The notes: generated by a model not told the origin, from the letters alone. 64,000 nt of DNA from CAYMTR01 sp964393405 (GCA_964393405.1 CAYMTR010000005.1:1-64000), one strand, 5' to 3'; shown: positions 36,242 through 46,412, counted from the stretch's first letter. Made by a program: numbers and translations.

Positions 36242-38935
36242 GTGAATAAACACATTTTATGGGTATTGTTAATGCTCATTTTCATCGACTTATCAGGGCA
36301 AAACATACCCAATGTTGATATTAACAAAGACTACAGCAATCTTTCTTTTAAAGATTTTACAACAAAACTTTTAGATGAGCACAGTATTAAAGTTTTATTT
36401 AAATCTGAATGGGTAGATTCAATCGTCACCCCTCAAATAACAACAAAGCAATCGCTGGAAGTATTTCTGAATGATCTTTTACAAAATAACGATTTACATA
36501 TAATTACTTTTCAAGACAATCTGATAGTCATGCCAGGCAAACTTCAGATGAATTCAGCAGAAAGTCAAAACAATAATGTCATAACAATTGGGGATCCCTT
36601 AAATAAAGGGAAGTATAGAAAAGCGATCTTAACGGGGACTGTACTAGATGGAAAAACAAAGACACCAATTCCCGGTGCTCAGATATTTTGTGAATCTATC
36701 TCCAAAGCTACTTCATCTAATTCAAATGGAATATTTAACATTGAACTACCCACCGGTCAACATAAACTGAAGTTTTCATTTATTGGGCTTAACGATGAGG
36801 TTAGGGATATTGACATTTACAACGATGGAGAAATGGAGATTGAGTTATACGAAAAGTCAATTTCTTTGAACCAGATTAATGTATTGGCTGAGCGCCCTGA
36901 AGATAATTTCAGATCTACATCAATGGGGATGGTAAAGCTAAATATGAAGTCAGTTAAGAAACTTTCAGTTTTGATGGGTGAACCCGATATTATTAAAAGT
37001 ATGCTTATGCTCCCCGGAGTCCAATCAACAGGAGAGAACGCATCGGGATTTAATGTCAGGGGGGGAAATTCTGATCAGAACTTAATTTTAATTCAAGATG
37101 CGCCTGTTTATAATACTTCGCATATGTTTGGGCTATTTTCAATGTTAGATCCCGGCGTAGTTAATGATGTTACTCTTTATAAATCAGGGGTGCCATCTAA
37201 ATATGGAGGGAGGATTTCATCAGTTATGGATATTGACCTAAAAAAACCTGAGTCGAAAAAGTTTAAAATAAATGGAGGGATAGGTATCATTAATAGCAGA
37301 TTATCGGTTGAAGGACCAATAATAATAGACAAATTAACTTTTTTTGCCGGAGCCCGCTCTACCTATTCTGACTGGGTTTTGAAAATGCTAAACAATTACG
37401 AATTACAACAAAGCTCAGTAAGTTTTTATGATTTCAATGCCAAGATTGACTACAATATAAATCCCAAAAATAAACTAAGTGTTTTTGGATATTTAAGTAA
37501 CGATTACTTCGATTACTACCAAAATGCTAGTTATGGATATGGAAATTTGATAGGATCTGCCAGATGGAATCATATACTTAGCAAGTTAAGCTCAGGTGTC
37601 TTAACTGCCAGTTTCAGCCGCTACAACTCTGATTTGGTTGACTACTCTTCAAAAAATTTTGAATATGACCTGAATACATCTATCGAACAGGAACAAATAT
37701 CGTATCACTTTTCAACTGGAATAATTCCTCGTCATAAAATAAACGCAGGAATAAGTGGGGTAAGATATCTAATTGAGCCGGGATCATCATCTCCGCATAA
37801 CGAAACTTCTGCTGCAATTCCTGTCGATATTTCTGATGAGAATGCGATAGAAGCAGCAGTATATGCTGAAGATGAATTTGATTTAACTCCTGATTTAGCA
37901 CTTATTGCCGGGTTGAGATATTCAGGTTTCGCACTTTTGGGAGGTTCTGAAGTCAAACAATATCAAGCAGGATCACCAATAAATGAAAATACTGTAACAG
38001 GCAGTAGTTATTATAGAAATGACGATATCGTAAAATATCACAATTGCTTTGAACCAAGAATTGCCTTTAGATATGAATTTCAAAATTCAAGTTCAATTAA
38101 AGCAGGATACAACAGAACTGCCCAATATGTACGACAAATATCAAACTCAACATCAATAACCCCTGCTGATTATTGGAAATCAAGTGATTTATTTATATCT
38201 CCTTTGATTTCGGATCAAATAGCAATAGGATTTTTCAAGAATTTCAAGAATAATATGTTTGAAACTTCGCTTGAAGTATATTACAAGAAAATTCAAAATG
38301 AAATTGATTACAAAAACGGAGCACGTCTGATATTGAATGAAGACTTAGAACAATACATTATTTCAGGTGAAGGCAAGGCATATGGTGCGGAGCTAATGAT
38401 TAAGAAAAATACCGGAAACCTTACCGGTTGGATATCTTATACCTTCTCCCGTTCATTCAGGAAAATGGATGGTGAATTTGCTGAAGAAAAGATAAACAAT
38501 GGAAACTGGTACAAATCCAATTACGACAAGCCACACGACCTTACTATCGCTTTGAATTACAAACTATCAAGAAGGTTTACTTTTACTACAAACTTCACTT
38601 ACAGTACAGGTCGTCCGGTAACACTCCCGGAATATAAGTACAAAGTTAACAGCTATGAAATAATCTTTTTCTCTGATAGAAATAAATATAGACTACCCGA
38701 TTACCATAGACTCGATATAGCTTTAACATACGAAGGAAGTTTACTGAAACGCCAGAAATGGAGAAGCAGCTGGACTATATCACTATACAACGTTTATGGA
38801 AGGCACAATCCTTTCTCAGTATATTACAGTAAACAAGATCCGTCCAGGTTTAATGATTATAAAACATACGGACTTTACCAATTCTCGGTAATTGGCGTGC
38901 CAATACCTTCATTTACTTATAATTTTTGGTTTTAA
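36242..38935 (+). CDS. TonB-dependent outer membrane receptor with STN and carboxypeptidase-like domains
   Basis: 897 aa with a GTG start and signal peptide (MNKHILWVLLMLIFIDLSGQ). An STN (secretin/TonB N-terminal) domain lies at about 30-105 (HSIKVLFKSEWVDSIVTPQI). A carboxypeptidase-regulatory-like beta sandwich (~130-210, LTGTVLDGKTKTPIPGAQIF) follows. The plug (~225-330) holds the signature FNVRGGNSDQNLILIQDAPV, and the 22-strand barrel extends to the terminal aromatic residues FTYNFWF. It resembles FecA/FhuA-like receptors that pair with DUF4249 lipoproteins rather than SusC with SusD. STN usually signals to an anti-sigma factor, but none is adjacent. It is the first gene of a four-gene run. 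Confidence 0.92.
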   Translation: MNKHILWVLLMLIFIDLSGQNIPNVDINKDYSNLSFKDFTTKLLDEHSIKVLFKSEWVDSIVTPQITTKQSLEVFLNDLLQNNDLHIITFQDNLIVMPGKLQMNSAESQNNNVITIGDPLNKGKYRKAILTGTVLDGKTKTPIPGAQIFCESISKATSSNSNGIFNIELPTGQHKLKFSFIGLNDEVRDIDIYNDGEMEIELYEKSISLNQINVLAERPEDNFRSTSMGMVKLNMKSVKKLSVLMGEPDIIKSMLMLPGVQSTGENASGFNVRGGNSDQNLILIQDAPVYNTSHMFGLFSMLDPGVVNDVTLYKSGVPSKYGGRISSVMDIDLKKPESKKFKINGGIGIINSRLSVEGPIIIDKLTFFAGARSTYSDWVLKMLNNYELQQSSVSFYDFNAKIDYNINPKNKLSVFGYLSNDYFDYYQNASYGYGNLIGSARWNHILSKLSSGVLTASFSRYNSDLVDYSSKNFEYDLNTSIEQEQISYHFSTGIIPRHKINAGISGVRYLIEPGSSSPHNETSAAIPVDISDENAIEAAVYAEDEFDLTPDLALIAGLRYSGFALLGGSEVKQYQAGSPINENTVTGSSYYRNDDIVKYHNCFEPRIAFRYEFQNSSSIKAGYNRTAQYVRQISNSTSITPADYWKSSDLFISPLISDQIAIGFFKNFKNNMFETSLEVYYKKIQNEIDYKNGARLILNEDLEQYIISGEGKAYGAELMIKKNTGNLTGWISYTFSRSFRKMDGEFAEEKINNGNWYKSNYDKPHDLTIALNYKLSRRFTFTTNFTYSTGRPVTLPEYKYKVNSYEIIFFSDRNKYRLPDYHRLDIALTYEGSLLKRQKWRSSWTISLYNVYGRHNPFSVYYSKQDPSRFNDYKTYGLYQFSVIGVPIPSFTYNFWF

Positions 38936-38947
38936 AAGCTCAGGAAT

Positions 38948-40063
38948 ATGAAACTATTAGGAATATTTATACTTATATCATTTTCAATAATACTTTTCAG
39001 CTGTGAAGATTATTATGTTCCTGAAATTGAGCAATACCCTGATGCTATTGTAATTGAAGGAATGATAACTGATCAGGAAGACTATGTAACAATAAGCGTT
39101 ACCCGTTCTGCATCATTCAACAAGCAATCCTATTTTTTTAGCGAAAAAAATGCTATTGTCAGCGTTGAGTCAGAATGGGGATGGTCGTATGGGGCGAGAG
39201 AAATATCAAGAGGGGTTTATCAAACTATTGAGAAGATTCGCACCACCCCCACTGAAGGTTTTTACGTGAAAGTAATTACTTCAAAGGGAGAAGTTTACGA
39301 ATCTGAAATAGAAAGGATGCCTTCACACTGTCCGGTTGATTCTATATTCCTGAAAGATTCAGTGTTAAGAGATGTCAATTTTGATTACTGGGGAGAGCCT
39401 GTAGTCAGAGATTACAGTGGAATTACATTTTCAGTAATACCACATGAGCCGGTAGATGAAGAAGTAGGATTCCTATATAAATGGAATGCTTTATCAAATT
39501 ATTTTGTTGTTAGTTCAAGCGGTGGTTCTGAATTCAACTTTTATTGCTGGAAAAGACTTTATTCCAATCAGTTGTATGTTTATGATTTTGACAGAGATGA
39601 TTACATTGCAGAATTACCTCTTGCTGATATTCATTTTATATCTTATTATGGTTTTAGTCCCTTACCTATTGATTCAAGTCGGTTTAAGCCTAAATTTGAT
39701 CCACCGTTGCAAGTTGACCCGGTAGTGAAAAATGTTTATACATCAAGCTTCTATTATCAATTAAGGCAATATGTTGTATCAAAAAGAGCTGCAACTTTCT
39801 GGCAAGGAGTTAAGAATCAAAGTGAGGCCACAGGAAAACTGTTTGATCCTGTTGAAGAGCAGATATTTGGAAATATAAAATGCGTTTCAGATTCTTCAAA
39901 AGTAGCTTTTGGCTATTTTACTACAGCTTCCTACAGCAATAAAATAATTTCCGGAAAAGTTGGTTCAGACTATTTTGGCAAAGTAAAAATTGTTGATTTT
40001 ATGCCCGTTGTTGAAGAAGAAGAAGATTGTTTTTTTGGCCAAATTCCTGAATTCTGGTATTAA
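38948..40063 (+). CDS. DUF4249 lipoprotein
   Basis: 371 aa. The signal peptide ends at a lipobox (IILFSC, Cys19), and the mature part begins EDYYVPEIEQYPDAIVIEGM. The early beta-sandwich (DAIVIEGMITDQEDYVTISV) and later FSVIPHEPVDEEVGFLYKW and SEATGKLFDPVEEQIFGNI are characteristic of the Bacteroidota DUF4249 family, whose genes sit next to TonB receptors. It lies 12 bp after the receptor. It probably caps or assists that receptor at the outer membrane, as SusD does for SusC, but the ligand is unknown. Confidence 0.85.
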   Translation: MKLLGIFILISFSIILFSCEDYYVPEIEQYPDAIVIEGMITDQEDYVTISVTRSASFNKQSYFFSEKNAIVSVESEWGWSYGAREISRGVYQTIEKIRTTPTEGFYVKVITSKGEVYESEIERMPSHCPVDSIFLKDSVLRDVNFDYWGEPVVRDYSGITFSVIPHEPVDEEVGFLYKWNALSNYFVVSSSGGSEFNFYCWKRLYSNQLYVYDFDRDDYIAELPLADIHFISYYGFSPLPIDSSRFKPKFDPPLQVDPVVKNVYTSSFYYQLRQYVVSKRAATFWQGVKNQSEATGKLFDPVEEQIFGNIKCVSDSSKVAFGYFTTASYSNKIISGKVGSDYFGKVKIVDFMPVVEEEEDCFFGQIPEFWY

Positions 40064-40077
40064 AAATTAGACTAATT

Positions 40078-41742
40078 ATGAAATATTATATTTTGATTTT
40101 CACCTTTGTTTTTTCGATCTTAATGTCGATTAACTTTCATGCTAAGGCATGGACTACTCCTGATAAAATTGCTCAAAATCTACAAATTAACAAATATGTC
40201 TTTGTCTCTGGCGAGACCATCTGGTTTAAAAACACCTTAGTATCTCATAGCAGCAATGAACATCAAAATATACTGTTTGTGGACTTGTGTGGTGAAGGTA
40301 AAATAATTGCATCCCGTATATTACTTCGCAATAATAAACACTGGGAAGGAGACATATCAATACCTGACTCACTTGAAACAGGAATTTATCTTTTAAGAGC
40401 TTATATCGGTAATTATAATGGGAAAGCAGAACTAACATCAAAACTAGTTACGGTGATTAATCGCTTCGGGAACAATAAAGAAAATGAAGAAAGAAAACAA
40501 TTTGCTGACAACAAGCCATTAAATCAAACAGAAAGTAAACCTCAAAATAATGGCAATCAGATATATATCAAGATCGACAACAAAGAAATATCTCAAAAGG
40601 AAAAAATTAAATTAGCAATTGAAAAAAGGGGTAGCGATTATCCTTCTGGCATTTCACTATCAGTATATAAGATTGATAAAAGCACTAAATCACTAGTCTC
40701 AGAAATATTAGAACCAGAGGAAGAAGTACAGTATGCAAAGGGTGAAAAAACAAAAATATATAATGACCTAACGCTTAATGGGAAAATTGTAAGAAGAGAA
40801 GACAAGAGTCCTGTTGAAAATGAGTTCGTACTATTTTCAATACCTGACAGCATTCCGCAGATAATTTATTCAAAAACAAACAATAAGGGAGAGTTCAATT
40901 TTCATTTAGAAGATAACTACGGAACAAAAGATGCAATAATTCAAACCATATCAAAAAATGAAGAGTTTGAAATAATCTTATATCCTGGTCTTCTTGATCC
41001 CCCGGCAAGAATACCTTTTTATGTGCCATCCGAAGTTCAGGAAAGTGAATCTGTAAAACTATCAGTACAAAGAGCAATATTACATAAGGTATACGGTAGT
41101 ATAAATCAAAAAAAAGAATCAAAATACACTTCAGTATACCCCTTTTATGGCATTTCAAATGAGATCGTAATACCTGATAATTACTTCGACTTGAATGACT
41201 TTGAAGAAATAGCAAAAGAAATATTACCTTTATGCAAGGTCAGAAGAAATAAAGATGATTATTCAATACGGATCTTCAATCCAGAGAAAATAGGGAATTA
41301 CGATAATCCATGGATTGTGGTTGACGGGATACCTATTTTCGAAGTGAAGGACATTCTGCATCTAAATACATCAAAAGTAAAGAAAGTGGTTACTATTCCA
41401 GACACAAGATGTTACGGTGACCTATTTATTGAAGGAGCCATTTCAATATTTACATATTCAAATAAATTTGATGAGGTCGTCTTACCAAAGAATTCCAAAA
41501 GAATAAGGGTTGAAACATTCTCTATGCCCACAAAATATAATGCAAATTGCAACTCAGAAGAATCTGCTTTTGCTGATTTCAGAGATGTATTATATTGGGA
41601 ACCCGTCATTGAAATAAAAAATAATGTTGAATATGTTGATATTCAAACCTCATACGAAAAGGGTGATTATATTTCCATAGCTGAATCTATTGATTCTATG
41701 GGTGAAATACACCGCTCAATTGCAGAATTTAAAGTTGAATAA
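40078..41742 (+). CDS. MG2-like exported protein with TonB-plug-like C-terminal segment
   Basis: 554 aa with signal peptide (to about residue 24, FHAKA). Residues about 28-135 look like a macroglobulin MG2 domain (YVFVSGETIWFKNTLV; SIPDSLETGIYLLRAYIGNY). Residues ~230-320 form a second beta-sandwich (YNDLTLNGKIVRREDKSPVE). Residues ~425-475 resemble the plug of TonB receptors (NPWIVVDGIPIFEVKDILHL, followed by KVKKVVTI), with no barrel after it. Such MG2/plug chimeras occur beside DUF4249 genes in Bacteroidota. The gene starts 15 bp after DUF4249 and is surely co-transcribed. Function unknown. Confidence 0.65.
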   Translation: MKYYILIFTFVFSILMSINFHAKAWTTPDKIAQNLQINKYVFVSGETIWFKNTLVSHSSNEHQNILFVDLCGEGKIIASRILLRNNKHWEGDISIPDSLETGIYLLRAYIGNYNGKAELTSKLVTVINRFGNNKENEERKQFADNKPLNQTESKPQNNGNQIYIKIDNKEISQKEKIKLAIEKRGSDYPSGISLSVYKIDKSTKSLVSEILEPEEEVQYAKGEKTKIYNDLTLNGKIVRREDKSPVENEFVLFSIPDSIPQIIYSKTNNKGEFNFHLEDNYGTKDAIIQTISKNEEFEIILYPGLLDPPARIPFYVPSEVQESESVKLSVQRAILHKVYGSINQKKESKYTSVYPFYGISNEIVIPDNYFDLNDFEEIAKEILPLCKVRRNKDDYSIRIFNPEKIGNYDNPWIVVDGIPIFEVKDILHLNTSKVKKVVTIPDTRCYGDLFIEGAISIFTYSNKFDEVVLPKNSKRIRVETFSMPTKYNANCNSEESAFADFRDVLYWEPVIEIKNNVEYVDIQTSYEKGDYISIAESIDSMGEIHRSIAEFKVE

Positions 41743-41781
41743 CGGTTCAAACAAATTACTAGTTTTTAATGTCTATTAAGT

Positions 41782-42492
41782 ATGAAAAAGATAATATTTG
41801 TATTCTTCCTGATAACTCTCGTAAGCACATCATTTGCTTATACTACTGACAGCGATCTGATTACTCCGGATAAAACAAATCTTTCGGGCAAATTATACAT
41901 CCTTCCAACAGGGTTAGATGGATCTCCATATCTATATGAAGAATGGTCTGATACTGATATATACCTGGAAAACGGGAAAATTGCAAAAAACATTAAATCC
42001 AAATTAAACGTCATCACCAATGATCTTGTTTTTTATAACGAATCATTGTTAAGAGTTTTCATGATCGACAAAGAAGTTCTTAAATATTTTGTATTCAATC
42101 CCGGGTTAAAAGATAGTAGTTTGTTTATTAAATATAAAGGAGTTGAACAAGGCTTCAGGCTTAAAAAAGATTATTTGGTAGAAGTTTTGCACCAAGGAGA
42201 AATTTCATTTATCCTAAAACATTTTGCTGAAGTAATTTCACCAAATGACCTTACTTCAAAGAAAAAAGTATATTCAAAGAAATCTTATTTTTTAATTGCA
42301 AACGATATTCCAGTTGAAATAAAGCTTAGATACAGAAGTATTTATAAGTTATTCCCAGAACATAAAAAAGAAATCAAGAAGATTATAAATGAGAATAAAA
42401 TAAGAAGGGTAAATAAGCAAAATATGGTAAAACTTTTATCAATTATTGAAGTGAAGCCAGAAATAAAGAATTCGATAAGACTCCCAAAATAA
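41782..42492 (+). CDS. Exported protein of unknown function at the end of the TonB/DUF4249 locus
   Basis: 236 aa with signal peptide (MKKIIFVFFLITLVSTSFAY). The rest is a beta-rich N-terminal part (EEWSDTDIYLENGKIAKNIK) and a basic helical tail (YKLFPEHKKEIKKIINENKI). Similar small secreted proteins with a C-terminal PEHKKEIKKFI-like motif are seen in Bacteroidota. No catalytic residues are recognised. It starts 39 bp after the MG2-like gene on the same strand, so it probably belongs to the same transcript. The stretch after it up to 42677 shows no gene. Confidence 0.55.
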   Translation: MKKIIFVFFLITLVSTSFAYTTDSDLITPDKTNLSGKLYILPTGLDGSPYLYEEWSDTDIYLENGKIAKNIKSKLNVITNDLVFYNESLLRVFMIDKEVLKYFVFNPGLKDSSLFIKYKGVEQGFRLKKDYLVEVLHQGEISFILKHFAEVISPNDLTSKKKVYSKKSYFLIANDIPVEIKLRYRSIYKLFPEHKKEIKKIINENKIRRVNKQNMVKLLSIIEVKPEIKNSIRLPK

Positions 42493-42677
42493 AACAGTTT
42501 AATTAAAAATCTTTCTAAATAAGACTCTTTTAAAAAAAATAAAGGGAAAATTTGAATCATCAGGTTAATTGTTTTGAAGTCCCAAAGGAGTAAGACTCTA
42601 TTGATGTTTTTTCATGAGAAAATCAAAAAAACAATTCTAAAAACCGCATCTGCTGCACCTTCCATAAAATTTAGATG

Positions 42678-42708
42678 TTTGTTTTGTCATGGGTCATTTT
42701 TATATTTG
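42678..42708 (+). promoter_or_regulatory. Predicted etfB operon promoter
   Basis: TTTG at 42678-42681, 19-bp spacer, TATATTTG at 42701-42708: an exact match to the Bacteroidota consensus. The expected transcript start is near 42714, leaving a leader of about 40 nt before the ATG at 42754. Confidence 0.7.
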
Positions 42709-42753
42709 TTGGCTTTTTAAAAAACAGAATTTAATTTGTCTAAATACATTATA

Positions 42754-43629
42754 ATGAAAGCTTTTAAAATAGTTGTTTTGGCTAAACAGGTTCCTGACAC
42801 CAGAAATGTAGGAAAGGACGCCATGAAAGCTGACGGGACAGTTAACAGAGCTGCCCTGCCCGCTATTTTCAATCCCGAAGATCTTAATGCATTAGAACAG
42901 GCATTAAGAATAAAGGATAAATTTCCTGGTTCAGTAATTTCAATACTAACCATGGGTCCCGGCCGGGCAGCTGACATAATCCGTGAAGGTATGTTTAGAG
43001 GAGTCGATGATGGTTTTTTATTGACCGATAGGGCATTTGCAGGTTCTGATACTTTAGCAACTTCATATGCTTTATCAAGAGCAATTTCAAAATTTGGAAC
43101 ATTTGACATTATAATCTGCGGTCGCCAGGCAATTGATGGTGACACAGCACAAGTAGGACCACAGGTAGCCGAGAAGTTAAAACTTCCTCAGGTAACTTAT
43201 GTCGAAGAAATTCAAAGTATCGATTCCAAGAGTATAATTCTTAAAAGAAGACTTGAGAATGGAGTTGAAATTGTTAAAGCTCCAATACCTTCTTTGATAA
43301 CAGTTACAGGTTCTGCCCCATCATGCAGGGCAAGAAATGCTAAGCTTATCATGAAGTACAAACATGCAAAAACGGTTACTGAAAGACAAGCTGCAAATGA
43401 AGATTATCTCAGCCTTTACAATGACAGACCTTACCTCAACATTCAGGAATGGACTGTCAATGAAGTTGAAGTAGAATCTATTCAACTTGGGCTTTCCGGC
43501 TCACCAACAAAAGTCAAGAAAATTGACAATGTAGTTCTTCAGGCTAAAGATGCAAGAAAGATAGAACCTTCTGATGCTGAAATAAACCTGTTGATGAAAG
43601 AGCTTATAGATAGTCACACAATAGGATAA
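42754..43629 (+). CDS. etfB: Electron transfer flavoprotein beta subunit
   Basis: 291 aa from ATG 42754 (MKAFKIVVLAKQVPDTRNVG). Forms the ETF heterodimer with EtfA, carrying electrons from acyl-CoA dehydrogenase to the quinone pool or a bifurcating partner. Visible motifs: FNPEDLNALEQALRIKD, LTMGPGRAADIIREGMFRG, ICGRQAIDGDTAQVGPQVAE and the later PSLITVTGSAP segment. An in-frame codon at 42736 lies nearer the promoter but adds non-conserved residues. Length is slightly above the usual ~255, as in other Bacteroidota. First of three co-transcribed genes. Confidence 0.95.
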   Translation: MKAFKIVVLAKQVPDTRNVGKDAMKADGTVNRAALPAIFNPEDLNALEQALRIKDKFPGSVISILTMGPGRAADIIREGMFRGVDDGFLLTDRAFAGSDTLATSYALSRAISKFGTFDIIICGRQAIDGDTAQVGPQVAEKLKLPQVTYVEEIQSIDSKSIILKRRLENGVEIVKAPIPSLITVTGSAPSCRARNAKLIMKYKHAKTVTERQAANEDYLSLYNDRPYLNIQEWTVNEVEVESIQLGLSGSPTKVKKIDNVVLQAKDARKIEPSDAEINLLMKELIDSHTIG

Positions 43630-43659
43630 AAAAAGCACGTAATAAAAAAACATACAGAA

Positions 43660-44679
43660 ATGAACAACATAATTGTTTATTGTGAATTAGAAGAAGGGAA
43701 AGTTGCAGATGTAAGCCTCGAGTTGCTTACAAAAGGACGTTCTCTTGCCGATCAGCTTAAATGTAATTTAGAAGCAGTTGCAATCGGGCATAAACTTGAT
43801 GGAATTGAAAAAACAATTATTCCTTATGGAGTTGATGTTTTATATATCGCTGATGATAAAAGGCTTTCACCATATACTACATTACCTCATGCTTCAATAA
43901 TAATCAATCTTTTTAAAGCTGAAAAGCCTCAGGTTGCACTAATGGGCGCAACTACAATTGGCCGTGATCTTGGACCAAGAGTATCATCAGCTTTGTACAG
44001 TGGTCTTACAGCCGATTGTACAAGTCTTGAAATCGGTGATCATGAAGAAAAGAAGGAGGGGAAAATATACAAGAACCTTTTATATCAGATCAGGCCTGCC
44101 TTTGGTGGTAACATTATAGCGACTATAATCAACCCTGAATGCAGACCACAGATGGCTACCGTCCGCGAAGGTGTAATGAAGAAAGAAATTCGTTCTGCCA
44201 ATTATAAAGGAGAAGTAAAAAAACTTGATGTCGCTTCAATGGTTTCATCGGAAGATTTTGTTATTGAAATCATTGAAAGACATATTGAGAAGAAGAAGGT
44301 CAATCTTAACTTAGCCTCAGTTATTGTAGCCGGAGGTTATGGTATGGGCAGCAAAGAGAATTTTAATTTACTTTATGAACTAGCTGAAGTTCTTGGTGGA
44401 GAAGTTGCTGCATCAAGAGCTGCTGTTGATTCAGGTTTTGCTGAACATGAACGTCAGGTAGGCCAGACAGGTGTTACTGTCAGACCAAAACTTTACATTG
44501 CTTGTGGTATTTCAGGCCAAATTCAGCACCGTGCAGGAATGGAAGATTCAGCTCAGATTATTGCTATAAATACTGATCCGGGTGCTCCAATTAATTCTAT
44601 TGCCGATTATGTTATTAACGGAAACGTTACTGACATAATTCCTAAAATGATAAAGTACTATAAATCAAACAGTAAATAA
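43660..44679 (+). CDS. etfA: Electron transfer flavoprotein alpha subunit
   Basis: 339 aa. The N-terminal domain (NNIIVYCELEEGKVADVSLE) pairs with EtfB. The C-terminal FAD domain begins near residue 215 (VIVAGGYGMGSKENFNLLYE). It has the flavin signature GQTGVTVRPKLYIACGISG followed by IQHRAGMEDS and INTDPGAPI. All FAD-binding motifs are intact. It sits 30 bp after etfB and 2 bp before the acyl-CoA dehydrogenase, so the three form one operon. Confidence 0.96.
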   Translation: MNNIIVYCELEEGKVADVSLELLTKGRSLADQLKCNLEAVAIGHKLDGIEKTIIPYGVDVLYIADDKRLSPYTTLPHASIIINLFKAEKPQVALMGATTIGRDLGPRVSSALYSGLTADCTSLEIGDHEEKKEGKIYKNLLYQIRPAFGGNIIATIINPECRPQMATVREGVMKKEIRSANYKGEVKKLDVASMVSSEDFVIEIIERHIEKKKVNLNLASVIVAGGYGMGSKENFNLLYELAEVLGGEVAASRAAVDSGFAEHERQVGQTGVTVRPKLYIACGISGQIQHRAGMEDSAQIIAINTDPGAPINSIADYVINGNVTDIIPKMIKYYKSNSK

Positions 44680-44681
44680 AA

Positions 44682-46391
44682 ATGGCAAATTTTTATACCG
44701 ATAATAAATCCCTGAAATTTCATCTCGAACATCCTCTAATGGAGAAGATTGTCGCTTTAAAGGAAAAAAACTTTACCGACAGCACAAAATTCGACTACGC
44801 TCCTTTTGATTTCGAAGATGCAATGGACAGTTACAATAAAGTCCTTGAAGTAATTGGCGAACTTTGTAGCGAGATAATTGCTCCAAACGCAGAAAGCATT
44901 GACAGCGAAGGTCCACAGGTAATAGATGGACACGTAAAATATGCAAGAGGAACTCAGGAAAATCTGGATGCACTCAACAAAGCAGGTTTGCTTGGAATAA
45001 CTCTACCCCGTGAGTACGGTGGCTTAAATTTCCCAATCATTCCATATATTATGGCAGCCGATATGGTATCATGTGCTGATGCCGGTTTTGTAAATATATG
45101 GGGTCTACAGGACTGTGCTGAAACTATCCACGAATTTGCAGATGAAGAGCAGAAATCAAAATACTTAAAAAGGGTATGCCAAGGTGAAACAATGGCAATG
45201 GATTTAACTGAACCTGATGCAGGATCAGACCTTCAGGCAGTTGAACTTAAGGCAACCTTTGATGAGAAAAAAGGTGTATGGTTATTAAATGGAGTAAAAC
45301 GTTTTATTACAAACGGAGACGGTGATATTGCTTTAGTGCTTGCTCGCTCTGAAGAAGGGACTAAAGATGGTCGCGGTTTGTCTATGTACATTTACGATAA
45401 ACAAAGCGGTGGTGTAAGTGTTCGCCGAATTGAGCACAAAATGGGTATTATAGGTTCACCTACCTGCGAACTTGTATTCAAAGATGCACCTGCTGAATTG
45501 GTTGGCCAGAGAAGAATGGGCCTTATAAAATATGTAATGGCATTAATGAATGGTGCCCGCCTAGGAATTGCTGCTCAATCAGTAGGTATTTCTGAAGCAG
45601 CATATCAGGAAGCTCTTAAGTACGCTAAAGAACGTGAACAATTTGGCAAACCAATTATTCAGTTTCCTGCTGTTTACGAAATGATTACCGTAATGAAAGC
45701 TAAACTAGATGCATCCCGTACTCTTCTTTATGAAACCGGTCGTTTTGTGGATATCTATAAATCATATTATCATTTATCCAATAATCGTACTCTTGAAAAG
45801 GAAGAACGTGAAGAAATGAAAGAATATCAGAAACTAGCTGACATTTATACTCCTCTTGTAAAAGGCATGGCTTCTGAATATTGCAATCAGAATGCTTATG
45901 ATGCTATTCAGGTTCATGGAGGTTCAGGCTTTATGAAAGATTATCCTGTTGAAAGAATTTATCGTGATGCACGTATTACTTCAATTTATGAAGGAACTAC
46001 TCAATTACAAGTAGTAGCCGCAATTAGAGGAGTTACAACCGGAGGTTACCTTTCTCAAATACGTGAATATGAGAAAACTTCAATCAAACCGGAACTTGAA
46101 CAATATCGCAGAGTTCTTATTGGATTAACAGAAGAATATGCTGAGTCTGTTGAAAAGGTTGTTGCTTCAAAGGACAATGAATTCATTGATTTCCATGCAA
46201 GAAGGTTAGTCGAAATGGCAGCCAATATTATCATGAGTTATCTTCTTATCCTTGATGCAAACAGGGATAATGATTTTCTACGGTCAGCAAAAGCATATAA
46301 CAAAATAGCTCGCCAGGTTGTACATGGTCATGGGGAGTTCATAAGAGGTTCTCAGATATCTGACCCTGCTGCCTATAAATTTGAAATGTAA
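44682..46391 (+). CDS. Acyl-CoA dehydrogenase (long form)
   Basis: 569 aa flavoenzyme that introduces a 2,3-double bond into acyl-CoA and passes electrons to the co-encoded ETF. The N-terminal helical domain contains LGITLPREYGGLNFP. The middle has TMAMDLTEPDAGSDLQAVEL and GVKRFITNGDGDI. The C-terminal helical domain has REQFGKPIIQFPAV, QVHGGSGFMKDYPVERIYRD and the FAD-contacting IYEGTTQLQ. A C-terminal extension of about 130 residues makes it longer than the 380-residue short forms and similar to ACAD-type enzymes found beside etfBA in Bacteroidota. Chain-length preference cannot be read from sequence. Confidence 0.94.
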   Translation: MANFYTDNKSLKFHLEHPLMEKIVALKEKNFTDSTKFDYAPFDFEDAMDSYNKVLEVIGELCSEIIAPNAESIDSEGPQVIDGHVKYARGTQENLDALNKAGLLGITLPREYGGLNFPIIPYIMAADMVSCADAGFVNIWGLQDCAETIHEFADEEQKSKYLKRVCQGETMAMDLTEPDAGSDLQAVELKATFDEKKGVWLLNGVKRFITNGDGDIALVLARSEEGTKDGRGLSMYIYDKQSGGVSVRRIEHKMGIIGSPTCELVFKDAPAELVGQRRMGLIKYVMALMNGARLGIAAQSVGISEAAYQEALKYAKEREQFGKPIIQFPAVYEMITVMKAKLDASRTLLYETGRFVDIYKSYYHLSNNRTLEKEEREEMKEYQKLADIYTPLVKGMASEYCNQNAYDAIQVHGGSGFMKDYPVERIYRDARITSIYEGTTQLQVVAAIRGVTTGGYLSQIREYEKTSIKPELEQYRRVLIGLTEEYAESVEKVVASKDNEFIDFHARRLVEMAANIIMSYLLILDANRDNDFLRSAKAYNKIARQVVHGHGEFIRGSQISDPAAYKFEM

Positions 46392-46412
46392 TTCCTAAAA
46401 AATAATGGTATT

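Noticed and set aside
36242..38935. SusC of a SusCD pair
   Set aside because: The partner is a DUF4249 lipoprotein and the receptor has an STN domain, not the SusC/SusD arrangement.
42497..42600. TAAGACTCT repeated twice before the etfB promoter
   Set aside because: Nine bases in AT-rich DNA with no fixed spacing to the promoter; likely chance.
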